Assembly (NCBI GenBank): GCA_913778765.1
Contig: CAJYXO010000103.1
Location: 1 to 62,195 of the forward strand
Source: an uncultured Massilia sp.
GTDB lineage: Bacteria; Pseudomonadota; Gammaproteobacteria; Burkholderiales; Burkholderiaceae_D
Reading direction: 5' to 3'
Length of the DNA stretch: 62,195 nt
Position numbers and translations under genes: made by a program. Of the stretch, positions 32,139 to 40,563 are shown piece by piece. The notes under the pieces are model-generated. The model did not search any database. It was not told where the DNA came from and worked only from the letters and a program-made list of their open reading frames with translations. The stretch's first letter is position 1, and each line of letters opens with the position of its first letter.

Positions 32139-33074
32139 ATGAGATCCTTGTGCATCCTTCCCGCGGCCTTGCTTGCCGCCGCCAGCATCGCCGCGCCGGC
32201 CCAGGACGGCGAAGTCCGTGCGTCTTCGCGCCCGGCTGCCGCCGCCGCCCTGCCCGCCGCGGCCCAGCTGACGGCGCTGGCCTTTCCCGGCTGGGCCGAC
32301 AGTGCGTCCGGCCGCGTGCAGAGCGTGGCCCTGCCCGTGTCGGCGCCCGGCCAGGGCTATGCCGGCTGGAGCGCCGGGCCGGCCCGTGTGATCGTCGAGC
32401 CCAAGCTGGTGCTGCGTCTCGATGCGCGCCACGTCACCCTGATCGCCGGCCTGGCGCCGGCGGGTGAAGACGGCAAGCCGGTTGCCGGCCAGCTGACGCC
32501 GATGGCGCTGGCGTCCTACCAGTTCACCCAGCATGCCGGCGGCTGGATCGTGAGCGGACGCCAGGGCGTGTTCGCCTGGCGCGGCTTCTACGGCACGGCC
32601 AGCGTGCGCGCGGTGCCGCTGTCGGCGCAGCGCCAGGGCATCGGCATCGAATACGGCAGCTGCTGGGACGGTTATTGCGGCACCTGGATGGCGCTGTATG
32701 AAATGGACAAGGGCGGCGTGCGGCGCGAGCCGGCCATCGAGATGGCGCTGTCCGGCACCAATGCCGACAGCGCCGCCGACTGCGGGCGCCGCCTGCAGCC
32801 GCTGGTCAAGCCGCGCGCCCCCGAGATGGCGGCGGTATCGACGCCGGAAAACGGCCGCGCCGACAGCCACGACTGCTACGCCATCGAAAGCAGCTGGAGC
32901 GTCGACGCCTCGCGCGAGCAGCCGGGCGACCTCGTGGTCCGCTATCAGGGCGCGATGAGCCGCGCCGAAGCCCACCTGGTGGCGCCGGCCGCGGTCGACC
33001 AGCGCCAGGTGCTGCGCTATGGCAGCGGGAAGTACCGGGCAGTCTCGGGTTTCAACCCGGTCCCGCCCATTTGA
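32139..33074 (+). CDS. Hypothetical exported protein
   Basis: 311 aa with an N-terminal signal (MRSLCILPAALLAAASIAAP). Four or more cysteines in the mature part (CWDGYC near 185, DC near 215, CY near 245) suggest disulfides in the periplasm. The family was not recognised. A TATAGT hexamer at 32126-32131 ends 7 nt before the ATG and there is no Shine-Dalgarno, so the message may be leaderless. It is convergent with the beta-lactamase-fold gene, with a large palindrome between them. Confidence 0.6.
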   Translation: MRSLCILPAALLAAASIAAPAQDGEVRASSRPAAAAALPAAAQLTALAFPGWADSASGRVQSVALPVSAPGQGYAGWSAGPARVIVEPKLVLRLDARHVTLIAGLAPAGEDGKPVAGQLTPMALASYQFTQHAGGWIVSGRQGVFAWRGFYGTASVRAVPLSAQRQGIGIEYGSCWDGYCGTWMALYEMDKGGVRREPAIEMALSGTNADSAADCGRRLQPLVKPRAPEMAAVSTPENGRADSHDCYAIESSWSVDASREQPGDLVVRYQGAMSRAEAHLVAPAAVDQRQVLRYGSGKYRAVSGFNPVPPI

Positions 33075-33081
33075 GGTCGCA

Positions 33082-33166
33082 TCAAAACGGTCATGGCGTT
33101 GTTGCAGCTCCTCGCCGTGCAAACGCACTGTCTTCGTCGCCGCGCCTAGCCATGCCCGTTTTGAAG
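33082..33166. repeat. Large palindromic repeat, family B copy 1
   Basis: TCAAAACGGTCATGGCG at 33082 onward pairs with the right arm ending at 33165 (one mismatch), with a second pairing stretch inside. The reverse strand shares the core GCGGCGACGAAGACAGTGCG with the element at 51185-51281 (ATCGTCGAAGACAGTACGC). It lies between two convergent genes. Confidence 0.75.
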
Positions 33167-33179
33167 CAACCTCGTTTGA

Positions 33180-34829
33180 TCATTTTTTCACCGGCGTGAA
33201 GTTCAGGTCCTGGAAGTCGTAGCTGAAGTCGGTCTCGGTCGAAATCGGCTGCATCTTCATGCGCTCGATGCTGCCGTCCGGGTTCAGCGCGAAGGTCACG
33301 TAGGCGTCGGCGTTGAAGTTGCGTTCCTTCCAGCGCACGATGAAGGTGTCGTGCTGGTAGTGCTCGAGCTCCCCCGTCAGGTCCGGCGTGCGCGACAGCG
33401 ACAGCACCTGTTTGCCGCCCACGTGCTTGATGGTGGCGATGCCGTACCACGGATCCTGGTAGTCGCCGTCGTAGGCGCTGCGCGGCAGCGAAGGCTGCGA
33501 CATGGCCGCGCGCGAGGCCGAGGTCTTGGCCAGGCGCGCCTTTTCCTTGGCGTGCATCTCTTCTTCGACCGCGGCGACGTTGCCGATCCAGTCGGTGCTG
33601 TCGTCCTTGTCGACCAGGCGGCCCAGCAGCTGCCATTGCAGCGCGTTCAGCGAGCCGCCGCTTTCGGCGTTGGTCAGGATCGCGATGCCCAGCTTTTCTT
33701 CCGGCACCAGCACCACCTTCGAATAGAAGCCCTGCAGAGCGCCGCTGTGCAGAGCCAGCAGGCGGCCGTGGTAGTCGCGCAGCTGGAAGCCCAGGCCGTA
33801 GGCGGCGAAGTTGGCGCGGGTGCCGGCCAGTTTCGCGTTCGGCGTGCCGGTGCGCATCGGGGTCTGCGCGGTCCACAGCTCGCGCGCCTGCTTGTCGCTG
33901 AACAGGCGCGCTTCCTTGCCGTCGGCGCCCGCATTGGCGGCATGACCGTTATTGGGCAGCTTGCCGCCCGCCAGCAGCACGTTCATCCAGCGCGCGATGT
34001 CCTCGGCGTTGGTGTTGATGCCCACCGCGCCGACCGCGTTCGGCACCGGCATCGCCTTCACCGCGGCGATCTTCTCGTTGATCTTGCTGTGCGCGTTGGC
34101 GACGTTCGGGTTGCCGGCGTTTTCAGCCAGGCTGGTGGTGGTGGTCGTCATGCCGACCGGACCCAGGATGCGCTCGTGGATGGTCTCGCCCCAGGTCTTG
34201 CCGGACTTCGCGGCGATGATCTTGCCGGCCACGATGTAGAGCAGGTTGTCGTAGGCGTAGCTGCTGCGGAAGCTGGTGGACGGCGCGATGTAGCGCAGCT
34301 TGTGGATGATCTCGTCGGTCGAGAAGCTGGTGGTCGGCCACCACAGCAGGTCGCCGGCGCCCAGTCCCAGGCCGCTGCGGTGGGTCAGCAGGTCGCGCAC
34401 CGTCATCTCGTGGGTCACGTACGCGTCGTACATCTGGAAGTCCGGCAGGTGCTTGGTGACCGGATCGTCCCAGGCCAGCTTGCCCTCGTCGACCAGCATC
34501 GCCAGCGCGGCGGCGGTGAAGGCCTTCGAATTCGAGGCGACTTCGAACAGGGTCTTGCCGTCCACCTTGTCCGGCGCGCCCAGTTTGCGCACGCCGAAGC
34601 CGCGCGCGGCGACCACCTGGCCGTCCTTGACCACGGCGATGGCGATGCCCGGCACGTCGAAGATCTTCATGACGCGTTCGACGTCGACGTCGAGGTGGTC
34701 GAGCTTGATGGCTGCCGCGCTGGATGCCGCGGATGCCGCGACGGGGACTGCGGCCGGCGTGGCGGCGGGCGTCTGCGCCAGGGCGGCGCCGGAGAATGCG
34801 ATCAGGAGGGCTGCTGCGATGCGGTTCAT
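33180..34829 (-). CDS. Exported beta-lactamase-fold serine hydrolase
   Basis: 549 aa from ATG 34829. Signal peptide (MNRIAAALLIAFSGAALAQ) followed by an Ala/Pro-rich linker, then a class C beta-lactamase/esterase fold (about 45-390): SxxK as SNSK near 98 (FEVASNSKAF), YxN as YAYDN near 190, and a later HSGALQGF block. The C-terminal 130 residues form a DUF3471-like beta domain (YQHDTFIVRWKERNFNADAY). Members are usually peptidases or esterases acting on D-amino-acid compounds; true beta-lactamase activity should not be assumed. Confidence 0.85.
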   Translation of the reverse strand: MNRIAAALLIAFSGAALAQTPAATPAAVPVAASAASSAAAIKLDHLDVDVERVMKIFDVPGIAIAVVKDGQVVAARGFGVRKLGAPDKVDGKTLFEVASNSKAFTAAALAMLVDEGKLAWDDPVTKHLPDFQMYDAYVTHEMTVRDLLTHRSGLGLGAGDLLWWPTTSFSTDEIIHKLRYIAPSTSFRSSYAYDNLLYIVAGKIIAAKSGKTWGETIHERILGPVGMTTTTTSLAENAGNPNVANAHSKINEKIAAVKAMPVPNAVGAVGINTNAEDIARWMNVLLAGGKLPNNGHAANAGADGKEARLFSDKQARELWTAQTPMRTGTPNAKLAGTRANFAAYGLGFQLRDYHGRLLALHSGALQGFYSKVVLVPEEKLGIAILTNAESGGSLNALQWQLLGRLVDKDDSTDWIGNVAAVEEEMHAKEKARLAKTSASRAAMSQPSLPRSAYDGDYQDPWYGIATIKHVGGKQVLSLSRTPDLTGELEHYQHDTFIVRWKERNFNADAYVTFALNPDGSIERMKMQPISTETDFSYDFQDLNFTPVKK

Positions 34830-34932
34830 GGAGTGCACGGAGTGGGTCCTTGGCAGAATAAACAGGCGCGAGCAGGATAGCACTTCGGCCCAGCGCCCGA
34901 TAGGTGCAATACAGCCGCAAGCACCTCGGCTT

Positions 34933-36585
34933 TCAATCGGCCAGCTGGTTCACCCACAGCGGCGCCGACCACAGCACCTTGCCGTCGTCCTGGGTCAGCT
35001 TCGCATAATAGAAATGCCGGCCCGCCGAGGGCGTGACCGTGGCCACGGCCTGCCCGGCCAGCTGGGTCACCTCGCCGTTCCGGCCCGGCACGCCCTCCAT
35101 CAGCACCACCGCGGCGGCGCGGCGGCCGGCGCCGTTCGCGAACTGCACGCTCAGCTGCAGCGGCCCGCGGTTGTCGAAGCGCTCGCCCATCAGGCGGCCG
35201 TTCGCGGTCAGGACGATCTGCGAGTCCTTGTCCATGGTCGCGAACACGCGCCGCGCCCTGACGGCGGCGACGAAGCTGTCGCGGTTCAATGCCTCGCCGT
35301 TCGGCATGAGCACCGCCGTGCGGTTCGTATAGGACGCGCCCCAGTTGGCGCAGTGGTTGTCCTGGTTGCTGCTGAAAGCGACGTGATAGCCGGCTTCGAG
35401 CAGCTTGTTGCAGGCCGCCTCGAAATTGCTGCGCCGGGTTTCCCCTTCCTTGTCGTTGGTCGAGAAAGCGGTGCTGTTCATGACTTCGCACAGCGCCATC
35501 GCCTCGTCGCCGTCCGCCGTCCAGGCCAGCGGCACGCCGTTCACCTTGAACTGGTCCTTCAGCGACGGGTGGTTGAACTGCCCGATCCAGCCGCGCTGCC
35601 GCATCAGCGTGTACAGCGCGCCGTAGTCGTTGCGGGGCGTCAGGGTGTCGGCCAGCAGCTCTCCCTTGGCGTTCTTTTCCCAGCCCAGCAGCTCGTCGCT
35701 GTTGAAGATGTTCAGGTGGCCGCCATCGCTGATCACGCCCCACTCCATGCCGTACAAGGCCAGGAAGTCCGGGTGCTGCTCGTTGAAGCTGCGCGCGGTT
35801 TGCAGGCCGGCCTGGTAAAGCGCCTTGCCGGTTGCCGGATCGGCGCCGCTGTTGGTGCCGTCCGAGCCGTCGAACATGTGGTTGTGCTCGGAGACCATCA
35901 GCAGGTCCAGGCCGTGCGCGCGGGCGTAGGGGAAAGCGGCGTCCGGGCCGAAGGGCGCGGTCTGCGGATCCTGGGCGCCCTTGCAGGAATCGAGGGCGGC
36001 GCCGCCGTCGCTGTCGCGGGTCTGGCTGTGCAGGTTGCCGTAATAGACCGTGTAGGGCAGCGAGGCCGTGGCCGGCGCCGCCTGCAGACGGGCAGCGCGG
36101 CCGGGCAGCGGCGCAAAGGCCGGCAGCACCGGCGCCGGCACGCTGCCGACGGCGATGTCCCAGGACTGGTCGACTTCTTCCCGGCCTGCCGCCGCATGCA
36201 GGCGCACGCGGTACACGCCCGGCTTCGATGCCTGCCTGCCCGACCGCCCCTGCCAGCGCACGGCCACGTCGACCGGACGGCCGGCAAGCTGCGCATGACC
36301 ATGCCAGCGCTGCACCGCGCGGCCATCCGGCGCCAGCAGCTCGAGGCGCCAGTGCACGCTGCGGCGTCCCTGCAGCCCGGGGTAGTCGAGCGAGATCGTG
36401 AAGGTGCGCGCGTCCAGGCGGCCGTCGCCATGGTAGGGCGCGGCCAGCGTCGCCTCGAATTCCTGGTGCTCGTGCTGGACCGGCGTGACTGGTCCGGCGG
36501 CGGCGGCAAAGTGGAGGAAGCTGGCCGCTGCGCAGACGAAGCAGCGGGTCCAGGCCAGGGGGCGGAGTCGGGATGAGGTTTTCAT
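34933..36585 (-). CDS. CehA/McbA-like PHP-fold metallohydrolase, exported
   Basis: 550 aa with a signal-like N-terminus (FVCAAASFLHFAAAAG). A beta-sandwich (about 30-160) precedes a PHP-type domain: YYGNLHSQTRDSDGG near 185, SEHNHMFDG near 238, GQFNHPSLKD near 350 and SSNQDNH near 420 supply the metal ligands. This resembles CehA/McbA-type metallohydrolases (carbaryl hydrolases) and PHP phosphoesterases. The substrate is unknown. A 23-bp palindrome (36586-36608) ends exactly at the start codon and no Shine-Dalgarno is visible. Confidence 0.8.
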   Translation of the reverse strand: MKTSSRLRPLAWTRCFVCAAASFLHFAAAAGPVTPVQHEHQEFEATLAAPYHGDGRLDARTFTISLDYPGLQGRRSVHWRLELLAPDGRAVQRWHGHAQLAGRPVDVAVRWQGRSGRQASKPGVYRVRLHAAAGREEVDQSWDIAVGSVPAPVLPAFAPLPGRAARLQAAPATASLPYTVYYGNLHSQTRDSDGGAALDSCKGAQDPQTAPFGPDAAFPYARAHGLDLLMVSEHNHMFDGSDGTNSGADPATGKALYQAGLQTARSFNEQHPDFLALYGMEWGVISDGGHLNIFNSDELLGWEKNAKGELLADTLTPRNDYGALYTLMRQRGWIGQFNHPSLKDQFKVNGVPLAWTADGDEAMALCEVMNSTAFSTNDKEGETRRSNFEAACNKLLEAGYHVAFSSNQDNHCANWGASYTNRTAVLMPNGEALNRDSFVAAVRARRVFATMDKDSQIVLTANGRLMGERFDNRGPLQLSVQFANGAGRRAAAVVLMEGVPGRNGEVTQLAGQAVATVTPSAGRHFYYAKLTQDDGKVLWSAPLWVNQLAD

Positions 36586-36608
36586 GATGCAATTTTTGCA
36601 ATTGCATC
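36586..36608. promoter_or_regulatory. Palindrome directly before the CehA-like start codon
   Basis: GATGCAATT (36586-36594) and AATTGCATC (36600-36608) form a perfect 9-bp inverted repeat around 5 bases; the ATG at 36585 follows at once. It may be an operator or an RNA hairpin that occludes translation. Confidence 0.6.
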
Positions 36609-36681
36609 ACTAGGGCACCTTGATCCCCGGATCATCCCCTAAGGGAATAATCCTTAACTAATTGACAAAAATGAAGATGTT

Positions 36682-37584
36682 TCAAAAATGATATTCGGCG
36701 CGCACCATCGGCGTGCTGGCGCGCTGGCCGCGGTTGCCGGTCGTGGCCGAGGTATTGCCGAACTTGTTGTTCCAGAACTGGTATTCGAGACCGACGCGGA
36801 AGCGGTTCTTCGGTTGGCCGAAGCGGCTGCCGATGTCGTACATCAGTTGCATGTCGAGGTTGGTTTCGGCGCCGGTCGGGTTGCCGGTTTCGTCCCGGCC
36901 CTTGGCGGCGATGAAGTTCAGGTAGCCTTCGAAGGACCAGCCGGCGCCGTAGCCGCCCACCCAGCCGTCCGGCACCGGAATGCCCCAGCTGGCCGAGAAC
37001 ATCGGGTGATAGTCGTAGGTGTAGCGCCCGCGCACTTCCGAGATCGGCGGGAAGGCGCCGCTCGGGGCGTTGCTTTCGCGGAGCAGCAGGATGCCGGTGT
37101 TCAGGAAGCCCGGCACGTCCCACATCAGGGTCGGACCGACGACCAGCATGCGCTTGCGCGAGTTGTAGCCGACGTCGTTCTTGGTATTCCAGTCGAAGCC
37201 CAGCACCAGTCCCAGGCCCTTCACCGCGCCATAGCCGATGGGCGCGCCGCGCAGCGCACCGATGTCCAGCGTGTGGCGGTAGACGATATAGGCTTCCTGG
37301 GCGCCGTCCGTCTGGTTCAGCGCGCCTGGGTCGTTGCTGTCGGACTGCAGCAGGTCGACGTTGAAGTAATTCGAACCGTATTTGTAGCCGCTGGCATGGG
37401 TGAGCGCGAAGATGTGCTTCTTGATGTCGGCCGGGTTGAAGGGCTCGCGGAAGCGCTGGCCGTAGCGCCAGCTGATCGCCGTGTCGCTCCAGTCGGCGGC
37501 GCCGGCCGGCGCAGCGGCGGTGGCGGCAAAAAGCAGGAATCCGGCCGCGGCCAGTGCTGCGGCGCTCGTGCGTTCACTCATCAT
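36682..37584 (-). CDS. Tsx-like outer-membrane channel protein
   Basis: 300 aa. Signal peptide (to AAAPAGA near 30) and a 12-strand-type beta barrel ending in the C-terminal Phe of EYHF, as needed for BAM-mediated insertion. Blocks such as WRYGQRFREPFNP, KHIFALTHASGYKYGSNYFN and LSFEGYLNFIAAKG-like strands match the nucleoside-specific Tsx-channel family. A partner gene was not found; it lies upstream of the CehA-like gene and may share its nutrient role. The 96-bp gap to that gene holds a CCCTAAGGG palindrome. Confidence 0.78.
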   Translation of the reverse strand: MMSERTSAAALAAAGFLLFAATAAAPAGAADWSDTAISWRYGQRFREPFNPADIKKHIFALTHASGYKYGSNYFNVDLLQSDSNDPGALNQTDGAQEAYIVYRHTLDIGALRGAPIGYGAVKGLGLVLGFDWNTKNDVGYNSRKRMLVVGPTLMWDVPGFLNTGILLLRESNAPSGAFPPISEVRGRYTYDYHPMFSASWGIPVPDGWVGGYGAGWSFEGYLNFIAAKGRDETGNPTGAETNLDMQLMYDIGSRFGQPKNRFRVGLEYQFWNNKFGNTSATTGNRGQRASTPMVRAEYHF

Positions 37585-37743
37585 TTTCCCTATGGAATGA
37601 GGTTACCGTGCAGGCTGAGAGAACGCTAGTGTAGCCGGAAGCCGCCACAGCCGGCGGGTGCTTGTCGCGTGTGCGCCAAGGGTCGCCGGCCCGGCGCACG
37701 GAGGACGACGACGAGCCGGTGCGCCGCTGCGCCCACTGCCGGC

Positions 37744-39858
37744 TTACAGGCTGGCGAAGTCGAAGTCGAACTGCACCGCCAGCGCGAGGCCGCCGGCCAG
37801 GCTCCAGGCCTGCGCATGCCCCAGCCGCTGCAGGCACAGCGCCGCCCGTGCACTGCGCTTGCCGCTGCGGCAAACGAAGACCAGCGGGCGTTGCGGCGCC
37901 CCCAGGAAGTGGCCGATGTGTTCGGCCAGGCGCGACAGCGGCACCGGCTGCGCGGCGCGGCCATGCAGGCTCACGCTACCGGCATCGCATTCGCAGGCTT
38001 CGCGCACGTCGACCAGCACGGCATCCTCGTGCGTGCGCAGGAAGGCCTCGAGGCGCTCCGGCGCCATCTGCCGCACCTCCCCGGTCCCGTCCACCGCGCT
38101 GCGCAGCCCCGCCAGCGTGGTGCAGGATGCGCCGCCGACATCGGCGCCATGGCACAGCAGCGCATCGCCCGTCAGCAGGCCGGCCAGCGCCTGGGCGCCG
38201 GCGTCCGCGCTCGCCGTGTCGCCGGCGAAGACCAGGCGCACCGCCGCCGCGTCGAGCCGGCCCTTCGGCGCGCGGCCCAGCAGGTAGACGGCGCTGCATC
38301 CATCCATGCCCGATACCCGCGCCAGCACGTCGTCGCCGATCGCGATGGCCGCCGCGACGCTGCCGTCGGCCAGGGTGACGGCGGCGCTGTCGCGCGGCCA
38401 GCCGAGCGTGCCCGCGTCCACGCCGGCGGCGCCGAGGGCTGCGCGCAGCACGGCGCGCGCATCGCCGCCTTCCGGATCGGCGCCCGTGCCCAGCACCGCC
38501 AGCGTACGCAGTCCGCTGCCTTGCATCTGGGCCGCGATCCGCGTCGCCATCGCGGCCGGCGGATCGATCGCGATGCAGGCGTGGGCCGCGTGGTCGAACA
38601 GGATCCAGCCATGGCGGCCATCGAAGCTCAACTGCTGCAGGCCCTGCTGCGCGCCGCTCAGGCCGGAGGCCGTCAATGCCGGACGCCGCACCGCCTGGCC
38701 GCAGCGGCGGATCCGCGCGCAGGCTTCATCGATGAATTCGTCGGTGGCCAGCGGGCCGAAGGACAGTCGGACGGCGCCGCTGGTGCGCCATGCCGGCAGG
38801 CCCATCGCCTGCAGCACATAGCTGGGCGCGGCCTTCGCCGCCGAACAGGCCGAGCCCGCGCTGACGCGCACGCCGGCCGCGTCGAACAGGTCGAGCAGGT
38901 CCTTGCTCGGCAGGTCGGGCACCGCGAAGTTGAGGGTGGTCGGCAGCGCCAGTTCGAACGGGGTGTTGAAGACGATGCCGGGGAAAGCCTCCGTCAGCGC
39001 GGCGGCCAGGCGTTCGCGCATCGCCGCCAGCGCCTGGTGGCCGCGGAAGGTATCGCCCTGCTCCAGCGCGGCCAGCACGGCGCCGAGCGCGGCGATGCCG
39101 GCCATGTTCTCGGTGCCGGAACGCTGGCCCGCTTCCTGGCCGCCGCCGATGATCAGCGGCGTGTAGGGCGCGCCGTCGCGCACGTACAGCATGCCGATGC
39201 CCTTGGGTGCGTACAGCTTGTGGCCGGAGAACGGCGCGTAGTCGATGCGGGTGTTGGCCAGGTCGAGCGGCAGCTTGCCGAGCGCCTGCACGCAGTCGAC
39301 CATCCAGTAGGCGCGCGGCGCGCGTTCGCGCAGCACGGCGGCGATGCCGTCCAGGTCGGAGATCGTACCGGTCTCGTTGTTGGCGGCCATGGTGCAGACC
39401 ATCGCCGCACGCGGCGCCAGCTCGCGCAGCAGGTCGAGGCGGTGACGCCCGGCGCCGTCGACCGGCAGCGCGCACAGCGTGAAGCCGGCGCCGAGCAGGC
39501 GGTTCCAGTGCGCCAAGCTTTCCGACACCGCCTTGTGCTCGGTGGCGCCGTAGATCAGCAAGTCACCCACCGGCTCGCCCGCGGCGCGGCGCTCGCGCAG
39601 CGCGCACAGGGCCGACAGCACCGCGGTCTGGATCCCCTCGGTGGCGCCGCTGGTGAACAGCACCCGGCCCGGACCGGCGCCGAGCACGCGGCGCGCGCGC
39701 GCCCTTGCCTCGTCGAGGACGGCCTTGGCGCGCAGGCCGGTCGCATGGCTGCTGCTCGGGTTGCCGAAGCAGGCGCGCATCGTGTCGAGGGCGGCGCCGG
39801 CGGCGGCCGGCAGCACGGGCGAGGTGGCGTTGGCGTCGAGGTAGATATCGTGACTCAT
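37744..39858 (-). CDS. Cysteine desulfurase fused to degenerate metallo-beta-lactamase and rhodanese domains
   Basis: 704 aa from ATG 39858 (MSHDIYLDANATSPVLPAAA). Residues 1-380 are a NifS/IscS-type desulfurase: SGHKLYAPKG with PLP-Lys near 211, RSGTENMAGIAALG, and the mobile-loop Cys in GSACSAAK near 336. Residues 410-590 have a metallo-beta-lactamase-like outline but no HxHxDH; VLGTGADPEGG stands where the metal motif is expected. Residues 610-704 are a rhodanese with active-site loop CRSGKRS near 660. Whole protein presumably handles cysteine-derived persulfide sulfur. An Lrp-type regulator lies divergently 163 bp upstream. Confidence 0.87.
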   Translation of the reverse strand: MSHDIYLDANATSPVLPAAAGAALDTMRACFGNPSSSHATGLRAKAVLDEARARARRVLGAGPGRVLFTSGATEGIQTAVLSALCALRERRAAGEPVGDLLIYGATEHKAVSESLAHWNRLLGAGFTLCALPVDGAGRHRLDLLRELAPRAAMVCTMAANNETGTISDLDGIAAVLRERAPRAYWMVDCVQALGKLPLDLANTRIDYAPFSGHKLYAPKGIGMLYVRDGAPYTPLIIGGGQEAGQRSGTENMAGIAALGAVLAALEQGDTFRGHQALAAMRERLAAALTEAFPGIVFNTPFELALPTTLNFAVPDLPSKDLLDLFDAAGVRVSAGSACSAAKAAPSYVLQAMGLPAWRTSGAVRLSFGPLATDEFIDEACARIRRCGQAVRRPALTASGLSGAQQGLQQLSFDGRHGWILFDHAAHACIAIDPPAAMATRIAAQMQGSGLRTLAVLGTGADPEGGDARAVLRAALGAAGVDAGTLGWPRDSAAVTLADGSVAAAIAIGDDVLARVSGMDGCSAVYLLGRAPKGRLDAAAVRLVFAGDTASADAGAQALAGLLTGDALLCHGADVGGASCTTLAGLRSAVDGTGEVRQMAPERLEAFLRTHEDAVLVDVREACECDAGSVSLHGRAAQPVPLSRLAEHIGHFLGAPQRPLVFVCRSGKRSARAALCLQRLGHAQAWSLAGGLALAVQFDFDFASL

Positions 39859-40021
39859 GAATAAAATGCCGAAAAAATTGCTAAAAACAAAAAATAATAT
39901 GCGCACAAGGTCCCATAGTTGAGTAATATGTTACGGACTGACGCAGAATAAGATGTACTAAAATTCCTTTGTTTTCGTTTAAAAGAAGAACTGGCATTCT
40001 CATTCTTACTGCATAAAAGAA

Positions 40022-40507
40022 ATGAACTCACTCGACAAATACGATTGCGCGATTCTTGCCGCTCTGCAAGCGGACGCCACCCTGTCGATTTCCGGGTTGA
40101 GCGAAAAAGTCGGGCTGTCCAGCACCCCCTGCTGGAAGCGCGTCAAGCGTCTGGAAGAAGAGGGGTATATCGAGAGCCGCGTCAGCATCGTCAACCGCAA
40201 CAAGGTCGGCCTGCCGGTGACCGTGTTTGTCAGCGTGCGCGCCAAGGAACACGACGAAAAATGGCTGGAGCGTTTCGCCTCCGCCGTGGTGTCCCTGCCC
40301 GAGGTGCTCGAATTCCACCGCATGAGCGGCGACATCGACTACCTGCTGAAGGTCGTCACCACCGACATCGAAGGCTACGACCGCTTCTACAAGAAGCTGA
40401 TCAAGACGGCCCAGCTGGCCGGCGTCTCCTCGGCCTTCTCGATGGAGCAGATCAAGTGCACCACCGCGCTGCCGCTGGAACTGATTTCGCACGGGCTGCC
40501 CGCCTGA
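40022..40507 (+). CDS. Lrp/AsnC-family transcriptional regulator
   Basis: 161 aa. N-terminal AsnC winged helix (LDKYDCAILAALQADATLSI, SSTPCWKRVKRLEEEG) and C-terminal RAM ligand domain (VTVFVSVRAKEHDEKW, VLEFHRMSGDIDYLLKVVTTD). Divergent from the desulfurase-rhodanese fusion across an AT-rich 163-bp region, so it probably senses an amino acid, likely cysteine or a related thiol, to control that gene and itself. The first gene downstream is an amino-acid binding protein, 56 bp away. Confidence 0.92.
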   Translation: MNSLDKYDCAILAALQADATLSISGLSEKVGLSSTPCWKRVKRLEEEGYIESRVSIVNRNKVGLPVTVFVSVRAKEHDEKWLERFASAVVSLPEVLEFHRMSGDIDYLLKVVTTDIEGYDRFYKKLIKTAQLAGVSSAFSMEQIKCTTALPLELISHGLPA

Positions 40508-40563
40508 GGTGATTCATGCGATGATGGCGCCCGTTAGAGTCAGAACATAACGGAGACGAAGTA

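Noticed and set aside
37669..39864. 731-codon plus-strand frame opposite the desulfurase fusion
   Set aside because: Shadow of a gene with clear PLP and rhodanese motifs.
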